Below, piece by piece: positions 26,350-35,240 of a stretch of DNA of 64,000 bases. The notes under the pieces were generated by a model. The model was not told the origin of the DNA. It was given only the letters and a program-made list of their open reading frames with translations, and ran no database searches. The stretch is taken from positions 124,001 through 188,000 of the forward strand of contig NZ_JPVN01000006.1 of assembly GCF_000772945.1 (NCBI RefSeq), written 5' to 3'. This DNA comes from Ureibacillus manganicus DSM 26584 (lineage in GTDB: Bacteria > Bacillota > Bacilli > Bacillales_A > Planococcaceae). Within the stretch, counting starts at the first letter, position 1, and each line of letters opens with the position of its first letter. The translations under genes and the position numbers were made by a program.

Positions 26350-26880
26350 ATTCCAACAGTTTATAATCGTGAAGCAGCGGTACAATATGCTAGAACGTGG
26401 TGGGATAGTAGAAATCCAAGGTACCCGGCGTTTGGAGATGACTGCACAAACTTTATTTCTCAATGTTTGAGAGCAGGTGGGGCACCTATGACAGGTATGC
26501 CAAATCGTGGACGAGGTTGGTGGATTACAGATGGTTGGCAATCGAATAGACCAGGTCAATTCGCAAGGGAAACATGGAGTTATAGTTGGTCTGTAGCACA
26601 GGCATTTAAATTACATCTTGATAATTCGAAATCTGGGCTTACAGCAAGAAGAGTTGATTCTTATTCTGAATTAGAGATTGGCGATGTGATCTGTTATGAC
26701 TTTGAAGGGGATGGGAGGATTAATCACACAACAATTGTGACAAGCATGTTCTACGGAGTTCCCTATATTCATGCGCATACAGTCAATAGTGCAGATCGCC
26801 TTTTCGATTATAAAAACTCAAGAGCGTATACACCAAACACGATATATTATTATTACAAAATCGACGATGTATTTAAATAG
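26350..26880 (+). CDS. Stand-alone amidase-domain protein with probable ATT start
   Basis: 176 residues if translation starts at the ATT at 26350, which lies 5 bases after GAGGAGGGG. The conserved part begins immediately (VYNREAAVQYARTWWDSRNP), so no later ATG or TTG can be the true start, and an in-frame TGA at 26335 closes the frame upstream. The domain matches the putative amidase family (Amidase_6): catalytic Cys32 in DDCTNFISQC and His126 in RINHTTIV. No signal peptide is visible. Alternatively an ATG at 26334 in another frame was the original start and a one-base frameshift intervened. Family assignment is firm; the start is not. Confidence 0.78.
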   Translation: MPTVYNREAAVQYARTWWDSRNPRYPAFGDDCTNFISQCLRAGGAPMTGMPNRGRGWWITDGWQSNRPGQFARETWSYSWSVAQAFKLHLDNSKSGLTARRVDSYSELEIGDVICYDFEGDGRINHTTIVTSMFYGVPYIHAHTVNSADRLFDYKNSRAYTPNTIYYYYKIDDVFK

Positions 26881-26995
26881 ATAGTTCAAAAACAAGTAAA
26901 GTATAAGCTGATAGTTTTTGAAAAGTTCCATTATAATGTAATATGTATATGTCCAAGAAGTGAAACAATGTCTTTTAAGGAGAGAGCGCGAAAAA

Positions 26996-27583
26996 ATGAC
27001 ACAACAATCTTTATCGATTAGAGAAGCTATCGTAGGTAGGCGTTCAATTAAGAAGTTTAATGGTCAACTTGTTGATCGTGAAAAAATTATGCAAATCATT
27101 GATGACGCAGTGTGGGCGCCAAATCATCAAAACCGAGAGCCTTGGAGAATGGTAGTCGCATGCGGTGATGAACTTAAAGACCTTCAGCAATTATTAAGGG
27201 ATACAACAATTCCTAATTGGAAGGAATTATCTCCAGATTCGTTAGAAAAGCAAATGCAAAAATTCACATTGCCTGGCGCGTATATATTTGTAATTGTTCC
27301 TGAAGATGTGCGTCAAAAAATAAGGTTAGAAGATTATGCTGCTGCAAGCAGTATGATTCAAAACATACAACTATTAGCCTGGGATAATGGTATTGGCTCT
27401 TGTTGGAAAACACCTGAATTTCTAGATGCTCCATTATTCCGCTCAAGTCTGGGAGTAAACCCTGGAGAAAGAATTATTTCCATGCTTCAATTAGGATATT
27501 TCGATGATTTACCTAAGGCACGCGAACGTAAAAAGTCTATTCAACTAGTGACTAATTTTCGTTTAAAGCAAGAAACCGAGTGA
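26996..27583 (+). CDS. Nitroreductase family protein
   Basis: 195 residues from the ATG at 26996 with AAGGAGAG about 11 bases upstream. The FMN-binding N-terminus reads AIVGRRSIKKFNGQ, followed by AVWAPNHQNREPWRMVVA; the later GIGSCWKTP and PGERIISMLQLGY blocks are typical of YdjA-like nitroreductases. It would bind FMN and reduce substrates with NAD(P)H in the cytoplasm. Single-gene unit. Confidence 0.9.
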   Translation: MTQQSLSIREAIVGRRSIKKFNGQLVDREKIMQIIDDAVWAPNHQNREPWRMVVACGDELKDLQQLLRDTTIPNWKELSPDSLEKQMQKFTLPGAYIFVIVPEDVRQKIRLEDYAAASSMIQNIQLLAWDNGIGSCWKTPEFLDAPLFRSSLGVNPGERIISMLQLGYFDDLPKARERKKSIQLVTNFRLKQETE

Positions 27584-27635
27584 ATATATGAATAAGTTTC
27601 AGTGAAGACATTTATAAATGAGAATATAGTATAAA

Positions 27636-27672
27636 TGAAAACGCTTATCCAATTATTAATGGATAAGCGTAT
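27636..27672. terminator. Bidirectional terminator
   Basis: ACGCTTATCC pairs with GGATAAGCGT over a 10-base loop, between the convergent nitroreductase and histidine kinase genes. Flanks are A-rich on the left and AT-rich on the right. Confidence 0.75.
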
Positions 27673-27697
27673 TATATTCAAATTAATATTGGTGGAT

Positions 27698-28996
27698 TTA
27701 AACTGCGTGAACTAATTCTCTTACTGGAATCTCAAGCTCTTGCATGAACCAGCCATCTTCAACTTGAGTCGATAAATTCACAGTTTCATAACCTCTTAAT
27801 ATATCTTTCACATTCGTTAAACCAATACCTCGATTTTTCCCCTTAGTAGAGTAATTTTCCTTATAAATATCATCTAAATTGAGCTTAAATTCTTCAATCG
27901 TATTATCTATGCAAATCATGATGGTATTGTGATTGGTATTCATAAAAGCAATATTAATTTGAGGAGACTTGCAATTTGAGCAAGCTTCAATTGCATTATC
28001 AGTTAATATACCGATAATACGAGTTAAGTCTATGATATCCATGTTGATGGATTCGATTGTTTCAGGAATCTCTATATTTAACTTAATTCCTAGATGGTCC
28101 GCATGAATAATTTTGGTTGTTAATAATCCTTTTATTTCTACAATTTTTAAATTATCTAGGTTATTAAAAGCTTCATTTTTGAAAAAGGTTCTTTGCTCTG
28201 CTTTTAAAATATGTGATTGGAAATAATGTTTTAACCCTTGTAAATTATCTGTCTCCAAGTATCCGCGAATTGAGAGTAAAATATTAGCGTAATCATGTTG
28301 GAATTTTTGCATTTCCTTGTTGATCTTCTCTAAGGATTGCATATATTCTATATTCTTTTTCATTTCTATTTCAAGTCGTTCAAATTCTTTTTTAACACGA
28401 GTTCTTTTTATAGAAGTTTGATATAGAACAAATATACAAATGAAATAAATAAGTTCAAGGGCAAGGTTAATTTTAAATAATAATAGTTCCTCGTCAAAAA
28501 CAGGTAGTTGAATATTTATGTACAAAAGAAAAATCGTTAAGGATGAAGTAAAGATAATGATTGCTCTTGCTTTTGATGAAAAAGCCACAGTTGGATGGAC
28601 TTTCATAATAAATCTTTTGTAATAGAAAGTGAAAATAGCAAAACTAACTAAAATAATTGAATAATATATGTATGAACGCTCGGGTAGTTCCATTATGAAT
28701 AGGCTAGAAGTTCTGTAAGCAATATAATCTGAAATTAACCCAACAAATGCTAAAGAGGATAAATCGATAAATGTCCTTAAAGATTTAGTAAGGTAACTAT
28801 AAAAAATTAAAGTGGAAATAGTTAAATAGCAAACAAATAGAAATTGAGCCCCAACCAATAGAAGACTGAGGGAAGGAAGGAAAATTAAAAATATCCATAT
28901 CAAAGTGGTTTTAAATGTTGTTTTTAAATTTAATGTATAAGTAAGAGCTATGAATAAGAAACAAATTTCTATAAGGGGAAATAGATCATGGAACAA
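27698..28996 (-). CDS. AgrC-like GHKL sensor histidine kinase, orphan
   Basis: 432 residues from a TTG with GTGAGGTG about 8 bases upstream. Six or seven hydrophobic segments fill residues 5-195, then a coiled-coil linker (200-230). The phospho-acceptor motif is FQHDYANILLSIRGYLE with His234, as in AgrC/HPK10 kinases. The ATPase part has the N-box DNAIEACSN and GIGLTNVKDIL. AgrC-type kinases sense cyclic peptides or other ligands through the membrane part. No agrB, agrD or response-regulator gene is adjacent, so its partner must be elsewhere. Confidence 0.88.
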   Translation of the reverse strand: MFHDLFPLIEICFLFIALTYTLNLKTTFKTTLIWIFLIFLPSLSLLLVGAQFLFVCYLTISTLIFYSYLTKSLRTFIDLSSLAFVGLISDYIAYRTSSLFIMELPERSYIYYSIILVSFAIFTFYYKRFIMKVHPTVAFSSKARAIIIFTSSLTIFLLYINIQLPVFDEELLLFKINLALELIYFICIFVLYQTSIKRTRVKKEFERLEIEMKKNIEYMQSLEKINKEMQKFQHDYANILLSIRGYLETDNLQGLKHYFQSHILKAEQRTFFKNEAFNNLDNLKIVEIKGLLTTKIIHADHLGIKLNIEIPETIESINMDIIDLTRIIGILTDNAIEACSNCKSPQINIAFMNTNHNTIMICIDNTIEEFKLNLDDIYKENYSTKGKNRGIGLTNVKDILRGYETVNLSTQVEDGWFMQELEIPVRELVHAV

Positions 28997-29300
28997 TTAA
29001 ATAACACCTCACATTCATTATAATAGACTAACTCTTTATAAGATTCAGAAAATTGAAATGACCAGTTAAAAAAATATGTATAAATGTACTAAGTTTGCAT
29101 AAATTATATAAGAATTAACTCCATTATTATATTAACACGTTTTTCCAAATAAATAAACATTTTCTATTATACCATCATACTAAATATCTGAGTAAAACGA
29201 ATTAAATAGATAGTAATTTACTATTTATGAAAAAAACTAATCTTTATATTAAAAATATAAATTATTAGAACGATAATATAGTGGGAAAAATCCCCAAACT
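28997..29300. other. Upstream region of the AgrC-like kinase
   Basis: About 300 very AT-rich bases. On the minus strand a TGG-TATAAT extended -10 lies at 29174-29166, about 170 bases before the start codon, suggesting a long leader. No small peptide gene with a ribosome site was found on either strand. Confidence 0.4.
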
Positions 29301-29323
29301 CTAAATAGAGAGGGGATTTTCAT
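29285..29323 (-). terminator. Terminator of the single-pass membrane protein gene
   Basis: On the minus strand AAAATCCCC pairs with GGGGATTTTT, with an inner TCTCTATTTAGAG pairing. Confidence 0.75.
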
Positions 29324-29927
29324 TCATCCGTTTTTCAGGAACATATTCCATACTTTTGCCTGGTTTAATTTTTGTGAATTTTTTGCGCCAATCTTGATAT
29401 AAGGATATCACTTGATCATACGCTCTACTATCTTCTTTACGAACATGAAGAATCATATCATAGTATACTTCTACTGCTTCACAAAATTCTTGTCCAAATA
29501 ATTTACAACAAACCTCTTTATCGACACGTCCGTGTTGGATACCTGTAGCAATTGTTTTAAGATTATACAAAGCTTCATGTACATGAAAATCTTCACGAGT
29601 GGCCACTTGATCTCTTGTTAAAGGGTAATCATATCTAAAATTATGAATCCCTTTTACATCTGATACAAAAGAATTGTCATAGTATGCTAAATCAAACACA
29701 TTTGCCTTGTACTTTCGTAAATGTGGAATAATTGTATCAGTAAAACGATCCGCATAAGTAATCGCTTTTTCTGTTGCATCCCGCTTATCCTTTACTAAAT
29801 CGATTTTGACAAGTTTATTTAATCTTAGCCATACAATAACTAGCAAACAGACAGTAAATAATAGAATTGCCGTTTCAATAGGGTTTTGTTGCACTAATGT
29901 AATTAGTAGTTGACTCCAACTTTCCAT
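29301..29927 (-). CDS. Single-pass membrane protein of unknown function
   Basis: 208 residues. A short outside N-terminus and one membrane helix (about 18-37) are followed by a soluble helical cytoplasmic domain of about 165 residues with two cysteines together (VDKEVCCKLFGQEFCEA). The layout resembles DUF4760-type proteins, but I am not sure. GGGAGTGAG lies before the ATG. No operon partners. Confidence 0.6.
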   Translation of the reverse strand: MESWSQLLITLVQQNPIETAILLFTVCLLVIVWLRLNKLVKIDLVKDKRDATEKAITYADRFTDTIIPHLRKYKANVFDLAYYDNSFVSDVKGIHNFRYDYPLTRDQVATREDFHVHEALYNLKTIATGIQHGRVDKEVCCKLFGQEFCEAVEVYYDMILHVRKEDSRAYDQVISLYQDWRKKFTKIKPGKSMEYVPEKRMNENPLSI

Positions 29928-30279
29928 AGTTTCTCACTCCCATTCAATGAAAATATATTTAGTTCTAGTATGTTTAGTAATAAAGGATTCTATTCTTCAT
30001 ATGCGAAAAAAATAGTAAATATGAGTAATAGTTTGCAATAAGGTGAAAATTATAGACCTTTTTCGATTGAAAATAGAAATTTGATAGTAAATCAACAATT
30101 CTAATTAAGAGATTTAAGTAAACGGTTTTATTTATGAGTATTTTTATGGTGCCCTTTACAAATGCAGTTTAATATGTTTTTCAAAAAGAATAATGAACAA
30201 ATAACATAAATAATCTAGAAGGTTCGTAAATTACAGTAATACACGATAGGGAAGTTTAACTTCTTGGTTGGAGGACTCT
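29928..30279. other. Intergenic region, nothing recognised
   Basis: About 350 AT-rich bases between divergent genes. No supported gene, hairpin or clear promoter. Confidence 0.4.
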
Positions 30280-30576
30280 ATGAAGATTCTTATGAGAACT
30301 TATTTGTTAATGAGTCAGTTACTATATTTGTGGGCTTTACATGTTTGGGTAGATGGAGCTTTATTAGCTTACTTAGTTTTAGGTACTACTTCATATTTCG
30401 ATTTTGTCTTATGGCTAATTTCTGTTCCAGTGTTTGCTTATCCTTTTCTAGTGACTGCTTGTTCGGTTTTCGCATGGAAGAATCATATCCATAAGCCCAT
30501 TCAATCAGCAATCGTGAACTTGATACCGATGCTTTGGATAATTGCTTATTGGATTTTATGGTTAATGATTTATTAA
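30280..30576 (+). CDS. Small membrane protein, tandem paralogue 1
   Basis: 98 residues from the ATG at 30280, with TTGGAGG 6 bases upstream. Three hydrophobic segments (about 5-25, 38-63, 75-96). It aligns with the next two genes: (Y)LLMSQLLYLW near the start, a YPFLVTACSVFAW block in the middle and IVNLIPMLWIIAYWI near the end. I do not recognise the family. It heads a run of three tandem paralogues. Confidence 0.7.
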   Translation: MKILMRTYLLMSQLLYLWALHVWVDGALLAYLVLGTTSYFDFVLWLISVPVFAYPFLVTACSVFAWKNHIHKPIQSAIVNLIPMLWIIAYWILWLMIY

Positions 30577-30607
30577 ATCTTTAAGAGGTGAAACGATAAG
30601 AATCTTT

Positions 30608-30892
30608 ATGATCATCTATTTACTTGTAACGCAAGTGCTTTATGTATTTAGTGTGCCATTTTGGTGGGGGATGTGGCTAATATCAACGGGAAATGTAAAT
30701 CGTGATAATTTAGAAATACAAGTATTAGATACAATCGTAATTTTCCTATACCCTATCATTATCATTGTCAGCGCAATTATTAGTTGGCTTTTTTATAGGA
30801 AAAAGTCAGTCACCGCATTCTTCATCAATCTTAGCCCAGTGATCGTAATTACGGGATTTATTGTTTATTTGAACTTTAGATTTTGGACATAA
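30608..30892 (+). CDS. Small membrane protein, tandem paralogue 2
   Basis: 94 residues from the ATG at 30608. The only ribosome site (AAGAGGTG, 30583-30590) is 17 bases from this ATG but 5 bases from an in-frame ATA at 30596, whose extension (IRIF before MIIYLL) lines up with MKILM at the start of paralogue 1. So either a rare ATA start or a mutated ATG is possible. YLLVTQVLYVF, the middle YPIIIIVSAIISWLF block and FINLSPVIVITGFIVY match the other two copies. Three membrane segments. Function unknown. Confidence 0.65.
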   Translation: MIIYLLVTQVLYVFSVPFWWGMWLISTGNVNRDNLEIQVLDTIVIFLYPIIIIVSAIISWLFYRKKSVTAFFINLSPVIVITGFIVYLNFRFWT

Positions 30893-30897
30893 TTAGG

Positions 30898-30943
30898 CGT
30901 ATTTGAACTCTCATTTTAATGAGTGTTTAAATACGTTTTTTAT
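30898..30943 (+). terminator. Terminator after paralogue 2
   Basis: CGTATTT...AAATACG outer stem with inner ACTCTCATT/AATGAGTG pairing, followed by TTTTTTA. Confidence 0.8.
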
Positions 30944-31042
30944 ATGCATTGATTTTTAACATACATGTCCAAGGTGAAACGTATAGTATATTATGATTCT
31001 TCGCTACTAGCTTGTGATATTACACTTCCTTGGGGGAGAACA

Positions 31043-31315
31043 ATGAAACTGTATTTAATAACAACACAGATGGTTTATTATGTTGCATTTGTACTCTGGG
31101 TAATCTTTTGGGGAATGGCACTTTCAGCTATACTGCAAGTGCCAACATTCGAAAACATGCTCTTTTTTGCAATAACGACACTCTACCCAATCGCAGTGAT
31201 TGTTTGCACTATATTTGCTTGGAATTTCCATATGAATAAAAGAAGTATTTCTATTGTGATTAATATTGTCCCCGCAATTTGGCTAATTTGCTATTATATC
31301 TACTTTTTCCATTAA
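31043..31315 (+). CDS. Small membrane protein, tandem paralogue 3
   Basis: 90 residues from the ATG at 31043, with TGGGGGAG 4 bases upstream. MKLYLITTQMVYYV, the middle YPIAVIVCTIFAWNF block and IVINIVPAIWLICYYI correspond to the two upstream copies. Three membrane segments. It is separated from them by a terminator, so it has its own promoter. Function unknown. Confidence 0.7.
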   Translation: MKLYLITTQMVYYVAFVLWVIFWGMALSAILQVPTFENMLFFAITTLYPIAVIVCTIFAWNFHMNKRSISIVINIVPAIWLICYYIYFFH

Positions 31316-31316
31316 A

Positions 31317-31367
31317 AAGGGTTTCGAGCTTGGAGATTAAAAATACTCCAATGCTCGAAACCCTATT
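31317..31367 (-). terminator. Terminator of rlmD, bidirectional hairpin
   Basis: AGGGTTTCGAGC pairs with GCTCGAAACCCT with an inner GGAG/CTCC pairing. The T-run (TTTTTAATGG) is on the minus strand, so it mainly serves rlmD. Confidence 0.85.
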
Positions 31368-31370
31368 TCA

Positions 31371-32774
31371 TTAAATGTGCTCTTTTCTAACTAATAAAGC
31401 AACAGATTCAACATGTACAGTGTGTGGGAATAAATCCACTGGTTGAACAGTTACAAGTTCATAACCAAATGGCTCTAATTCTTTAATATCTGTTGCAAAC
31501 GTATCTGGGTTACAAGATACATAGACAATACGCGACGGTTTTGTACGGCCAATTCTACGCATTACTTTTCCGCCTGCACCAGAACGTGGTGGATCAACTA
31601 CTAATAAATCAGGAATACCGAAAGTTTCTAATACTTCAACTAATCCATGTCTTGCATCTCTTGCTAAGAAATACGTATTTTCTAATCCATTGTCTTTTGC
31701 GTTACGTTTAGCAGACTCAATTGATGATTCCACAATTTCAATTCCTGCAAGCTTACCAACTCGGCTAGCAAATGGTAGGGAGAACGTACCTACACCACAG
31801 AATAGGTCAATCATACTTTCTGTTTCTTTTGGTTGACCCATTTCTAATGCTAATTCAACTAATTTTTGAGCTTGAGTTGGATTTGTTTGGAAGAATGTAT
31901 CAAACCATAGACGATATCGGTAACCTAACATTTCATCGTAGATAAAGTCACGACCAGCTAATACATGTGTATTTTCTGATTGAGTTCTGTCTGCCCAGTC
32001 TCTATTTTCAAGCCACAATAAGCTTTGTACTTTAGGGAATTTCTCTGTAATTCGAGCAACTAAATCTTTTACGGCGTTTTCTAATTCGCCTTCTGGAGCT
32101 TCAGTTACAAATAGGGCAAGCATAATTTCTTCTGTAACAAATGATTGACGTACCATTAAGTGACGAAGTAATCCTTCATGCTCATCTTTGTTATAGCCAG
32201 GAAGCTTGTGATCTTTAGCCCATTGTCCAACTTCTAATGCGGCTTCCACCATTTCTTCACGAGCGATTAAGCAAGTTTCAAGTGAAATGACATTTCTAAA
32301 GTTACCTTGTTCGTGTAAACCAAGTTCGCCATCTTTTGAAAAAGTAAACTCCATTTTATTACGATAATGCCAAGGGTTGTCCATACCGATTGTTTCTTTT
32401 ACAAGGTTAGGGTCAAATCCCTGTGCTTCAACAACTTCTTTAACGTAATCTGTTTTTTGTTTCAACTGTCCTGAGTATTCCCAGTGCTGCCAAACACACC
32501 CTCCGCAAAGGTCGAAATGAGGACACTCAGCTCCGATACGTTCTGGGTGTGGTTGTATGATTTCATTTAAAGCTGCTACAACTCTACCTTTTTGACCATA
32601 TTTTAAAGTAGCTTGTACTTTTTCACCAGGCAAGGTTTGTGGAATCGTCAATTTCAGCCTTTTCTGGTTTGGTTTTGCCTCATCTTTCTCCCGGTGCACA
32701 ACCGCTTGTCCCGAACCCTTTGCATCTAGACGATGAATTTCTGCTTCTAAAACTTCTCCTTTAATATAGTGCAA
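31371..32774 (-). CDS. rlmD: 23S rRNA (uracil-C5)-methyltransferase, RlmD family
   Basis: 467 residues from a TTG with AAAGGAGAG about 7 bases upstream. An N-terminal TRAM RNA-binding domain (1-70) is followed by an iron-sulfur cluster site, Cys84, Cys90, Cys93 and Cys168. The SAM-binding part has DLFCGVGTFSLPFA and the catalytic part DPPRSGAGG followed by VYVSCNPDTFATD, with the nucleophilic cysteine. It methylates a uracil in 23S rRNA; in Bacillus one enzyme of this family handles two sites, so RlmCD is an equally good name. Single-gene unit. Confidence 0.93.
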   Translation of the reverse strand: MHYIKGEVLEAEIHRLDAKGSGQAVVHREKDEAKPNQKRLKLTIPQTLPGEKVQATLKYGQKGRVVAALNEIIQPHPERIGAECPHFDLCGGCVWQHWEYSGQLKQKTDYVKEVVEAQGFDPNLVKETIGMDNPWHYRNKMEFTFSKDGELGLHEQGNFRNVISLETCLIAREEMVEAALEVGQWAKDHKLPGYNKDEHEGLLRHLMVRQSFVTEEIMLALFVTEAPEGELENAVKDLVARITEKFPKVQSLLWLENRDWADRTQSENTHVLAGRDFIYDEMLGYRYRLWFDTFFQTNPTQAQKLVELALEMGQPKETESMIDLFCGVGTFSLPFASRVGKLAGIEIVESSIESAKRNAKDNGLENTYFLARDARHGLVEVLETFGIPDLLVVDPPRSGAGGKVMRRIGRTKPSRIVYVSCNPDTFATDIKELEPFGYELVTVQPVDLFPHTVHVESVALLVRKEHI

Positions 32775-33044
32775 TTGTGACTCTCCTTTTCTAAATAACT
32801 AATATATAAAGCATGTAACATGCATAATTTCAAAGCGCATAGGTTCTATTATAACGAAATATGAGCGATATTGGAATATTTCAGATATTGGATAAGGTGG
32901 GGAGGGGTTGTGGTAGCTGGTGATGGTGTTGATTTGTATATGAGGTTGAGGGACATTTGGAAAGGCGATGTGGAGAAACTGTCGTTCAAAGCCGGTATGA
33001 AGGACATTTCACTTTGGTGATCTATAAAATGCCCTTCACCTGAC
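32775..33044. other. Intergenic region with G-rich stretch and hairpin
   Basis: 270 bases. Bases 32890-33000 are unusually G-rich and pyrimidine-poor compared with the surroundings. A hairpin (GAAGGACATTT with AAATGCCCTTC) at about 32990-33038 may terminate the convergent sigma-factor operon, though it lacks a T-run. Confidence 0.4.
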
Positions 33045-33920
33045 TTACAATGTTTTAATAGGAAGCTTATTTGGATTTAATGTCATGTAAATGTCCTCAA
33101 TACGTTCATTCCTGATCAAGAAACTAACTACATTACTAAGTTGGCCGTTTAAGTAGATGACAATCGCTGGTTGCCCGTTCACATTGCTTACTTCAACTGT
33201 AAAGTCTTTCGGCGCTTTCTTTAGGAGACCGATTATAAAGGCAGTAACATTTTGAAGTGTAAAAATGGGTCGGATCGCTGCACGAACGATTCCTCCACCG
33301 TCAGAGTAGAGTGTGACATCTTCAGATAACAGCTCAAGTAGAACTTCCGTTTTCTGCAACATAAAAGCCTCGATAAACCGGTTAACAATCGATTTATTCC
33401 GTTCATAATGGAGACTTTCATCCTCAATTCGGGAGATTTTAGATTTGGCACGGCTAAAAATCTTCCGACAGTTATCCTCGCTTTTTTCTACGATATTAGC
33501 TATCTCTTTATAAGAAAACTCAAATACTTCACGTAATAAAAGAACAGCACGCTCATCAGGTGTTAGATGTTCCATCATGCGTAAATAAGCGATACTTAAC
33601 CCTTCTTTTTGGAGAAGTAATTCAGATGGATCATCTTCATTGGATTCAAATACTAGAGGCTCTGGATTCCAGGGCCCAATGTACTTTTCTCTTTTCAAAC
33701 GCGCAGACTTTAGCACATCCAGACTTCGATTTGTGACAATCTTGCATAAGTATGCCTTTTTATGCTCTACATTTTCCATATCTACTTGATAGGCTTTTAA
33801 AAAGGTCTCTTGGACAATGTCTTCTGCTTCTGAAATAGAGCCTAACATTCGATAGCTAATCGAAAATAGTAAAGGTTTAAATTGCATGTAATCTTCATTA
33901 CTAATTGGCAAAAGTCTCAA
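33045..33920 (-). CDS. ECF41-type sigma factor (SigJ-like)
   Basis: 291 residues. Sigma region 2 (SISEAEDIVQETFLKAY) lies near 28-50, and region 4 (LTPDERAVLLLREVFEFSYK, then EIANIV) near 118-145. A C-terminal SnoaL-like domain (about 170-285) is the hallmark of ECF41, where it replaces a separate anti-sigma factor and controls activity. The TTG start overlaps the stop of the preceding oxidoreductase gene by 4 bases (TTGA). ECF41 genes are typically co-transcribed with an oxidoreductase or carboxymuconolactone decarboxylase-like gene, exactly as here. Confidence 0.9.
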   Translation of the reverse strand: MRLLPISNEDYMQFKPLLFSISYRMLGSISEAEDIVQETFLKAYQVDMENVEHKKAYLCKIVTNRSLDVLKSARLKREKYIGPWNPEPLVFESNEDDPSELLLQKEGLSIAYLRMMEHLTPDERAVLLLREVFEFSYKEIANIVEKSEDNCRKIFSRAKSKISRIEDESLHYERNKSIVNRFIEAFMLQKTEVLLELLSEDVTLYSDGGGIVRAAIRPIFTLQNVTAFIIGLLKKAPKDFTVEVSNVNGQPAIVIYLNGQLSNVVSFLIRNERIEDIYMTLNPNKLPIKTL

Positions 33921-35206
33921 CTCTTTTCTTTTTGGATGATTCCAATAGCAGCTTGCTGAGCGCTTGAGACAGCTGCTTCGGAAAGAATGGAGTAAGGCGA
34001 AGTCCAGTCCCCAGATAAATATAGTCCCGGTACGGCAGGTTTAGAACTTTCTAACCGCAATTCATCGCCAACCAATGGTAATCGCTCGTTCACCGTAATA
34101 TATGGGATGAAGCGACTTGTAATTTCGTATTGTTTCCAACCGGGTTGAATAGTTTCTAAAAATTGTTCAAGTTCTAATTGGACAGATTTAGCCTCTACTA
34201 GTTCATCGGGCTGTAGGTATTTATAAACGTGTAAAATAACATTGTTTGAATGTTCGGAAAGCTGAGCATATGTTGAGTGAACAGAATAATAAAGTGGGGC
34301 ATGAATACCCAATGCGAAAAGTTTCGATGGGTCAGGAAGTTTAGTTAATGCAACATCTAATGTTGCACCTTTAACTGGTTCCATTTGGGCGAAAAAATCT
34401 TTCATAACCGAAGGAGCGTATTCTCCAAGCATTTTGAGTAATTCTCGTGGTCCGGTTGTAGAAATGATATTCCTAGTGGAAATGCTTTCCCCATTAGCAA
34501 GTGTAATATCAAATGCCGTATCTTTTTCACTAAACATAGGAAGAATCTGTTTCACTGTTTGATGAGAACGGACTTCAGTACCTTTCATTAACGCTTTATT
34601 GTAAAGTTGGTCAATCATTGATTGCCAACCGCCATCTAGATAAATGACACCACTCATAACGGCTTTTAATTGAGTTACGATAACTTTTGCACTCACATGA
34701 GCGGGTGCGTGACAATAGGTTGCTAATCTGCCAAGTGATAAAAGAACAGTTTGTACGGATTTTGATGAGGATACACCTTCCACCCATTGTAAGAATGATT
34801 GTTGTGATATTGAATCTGTTTTTGTGTTCAGAATTTTAACTAGAGCCTTTATCCACTGCATTCTTTCCTTCCAATTAAAGAAGCAAGTTGTAAAAACGCC
34901 AATGGGATTGAAGGGTGCACTGTATTTGACTTTCTCATCGATTAATAAACCACCTAGTTTGGGAGACTTTCCATGAAGTTCAATACCTAATTGTTCTAGA
35001 ATCGACTTTGCTTCTCCTTTTTTATAAAGTGCATGGGGGCCGATATTAAATAATTGGTTGTTAATGCTGTCTGTTCTCGCTCGCCCCCCAAACTTTTTAC
35101 CTTTTTCTATAACTAAAACTGAAAGTTGCGATTGTGTTAGACAATTAGCTCCAACTAAACCTGATAATCCTCCTCCAATAATGACAACATCCCATTGTTT
35201 CGCCAT
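33917..35206 (-). CDS. FAD-dependent amine oxidase/phytoene desaturase-like oxidoreductase
   Basis: 429 residues. The N-terminal dinucleotide-binding motif is VVIIGGGLSGLVGANCL, with ERK-type GKKFGGRARTD following. The C-terminal FAD motif is LPAVPGLYLSGDWTSP-like (PGLYLSGDWTSPYSILSEAA). AGGAGG lies before the ATG. It is the first gene of the operon with the ECF41 sigma factor and the likely target of that sigma. Its substrate is unknown. Confidence 0.87.
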   Translation of the reverse strand: MAKQWDVVIIGGGLSGLVGANCLTQSQLSVLVIEKGKKFGGRARTDSINNQLFNIGPHALYKKGEAKSILEQLGIELHGKSPKLGGLLIDEKVKYSAPFNPIGVFTTCFFNWKERMQWIKALVKILNTKTDSISQQSFLQWVEGVSSSKSVQTVLLSLGRLATYCHAPAHVSAKVIVTQLKAVMSGVIYLDGGWQSMIDQLYNKALMKGTEVRSHQTVKQILPMFSEKDTAFDITLANGESISTRNIISTTGPRELLKMLGEYAPSVMKDFFAQMEPVKGATLDVALTKLPDPSKLFALGIHAPLYYSVHSTYAQLSEHSNNVILHVYKYLQPDELVEAKSVQLELEQFLETIQPGWKQYEITSRFIPYITVNERLPLVGDELRLESSKPAVPGLYLSGDWTSPYSILSEAAVSSAQQAAIGIIQKEKS

Positions 35207-35240
35207 ACAAATAACCTCCTAATATTGATTTCATATTCAT

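Noticed and set aside
27633-27650. TGAAAACGCTTATC as a cre site
   Set aside because: The 3' half does not fit the consensus and the sequence is explained as the arm of a terminator.
29000-29280. AgrD-like peptide gene upstream of the AgrC-like kinase
   Set aside because: No frame with a ribosome site and the expected amphipathic leader and Cys-containing core on either strand.
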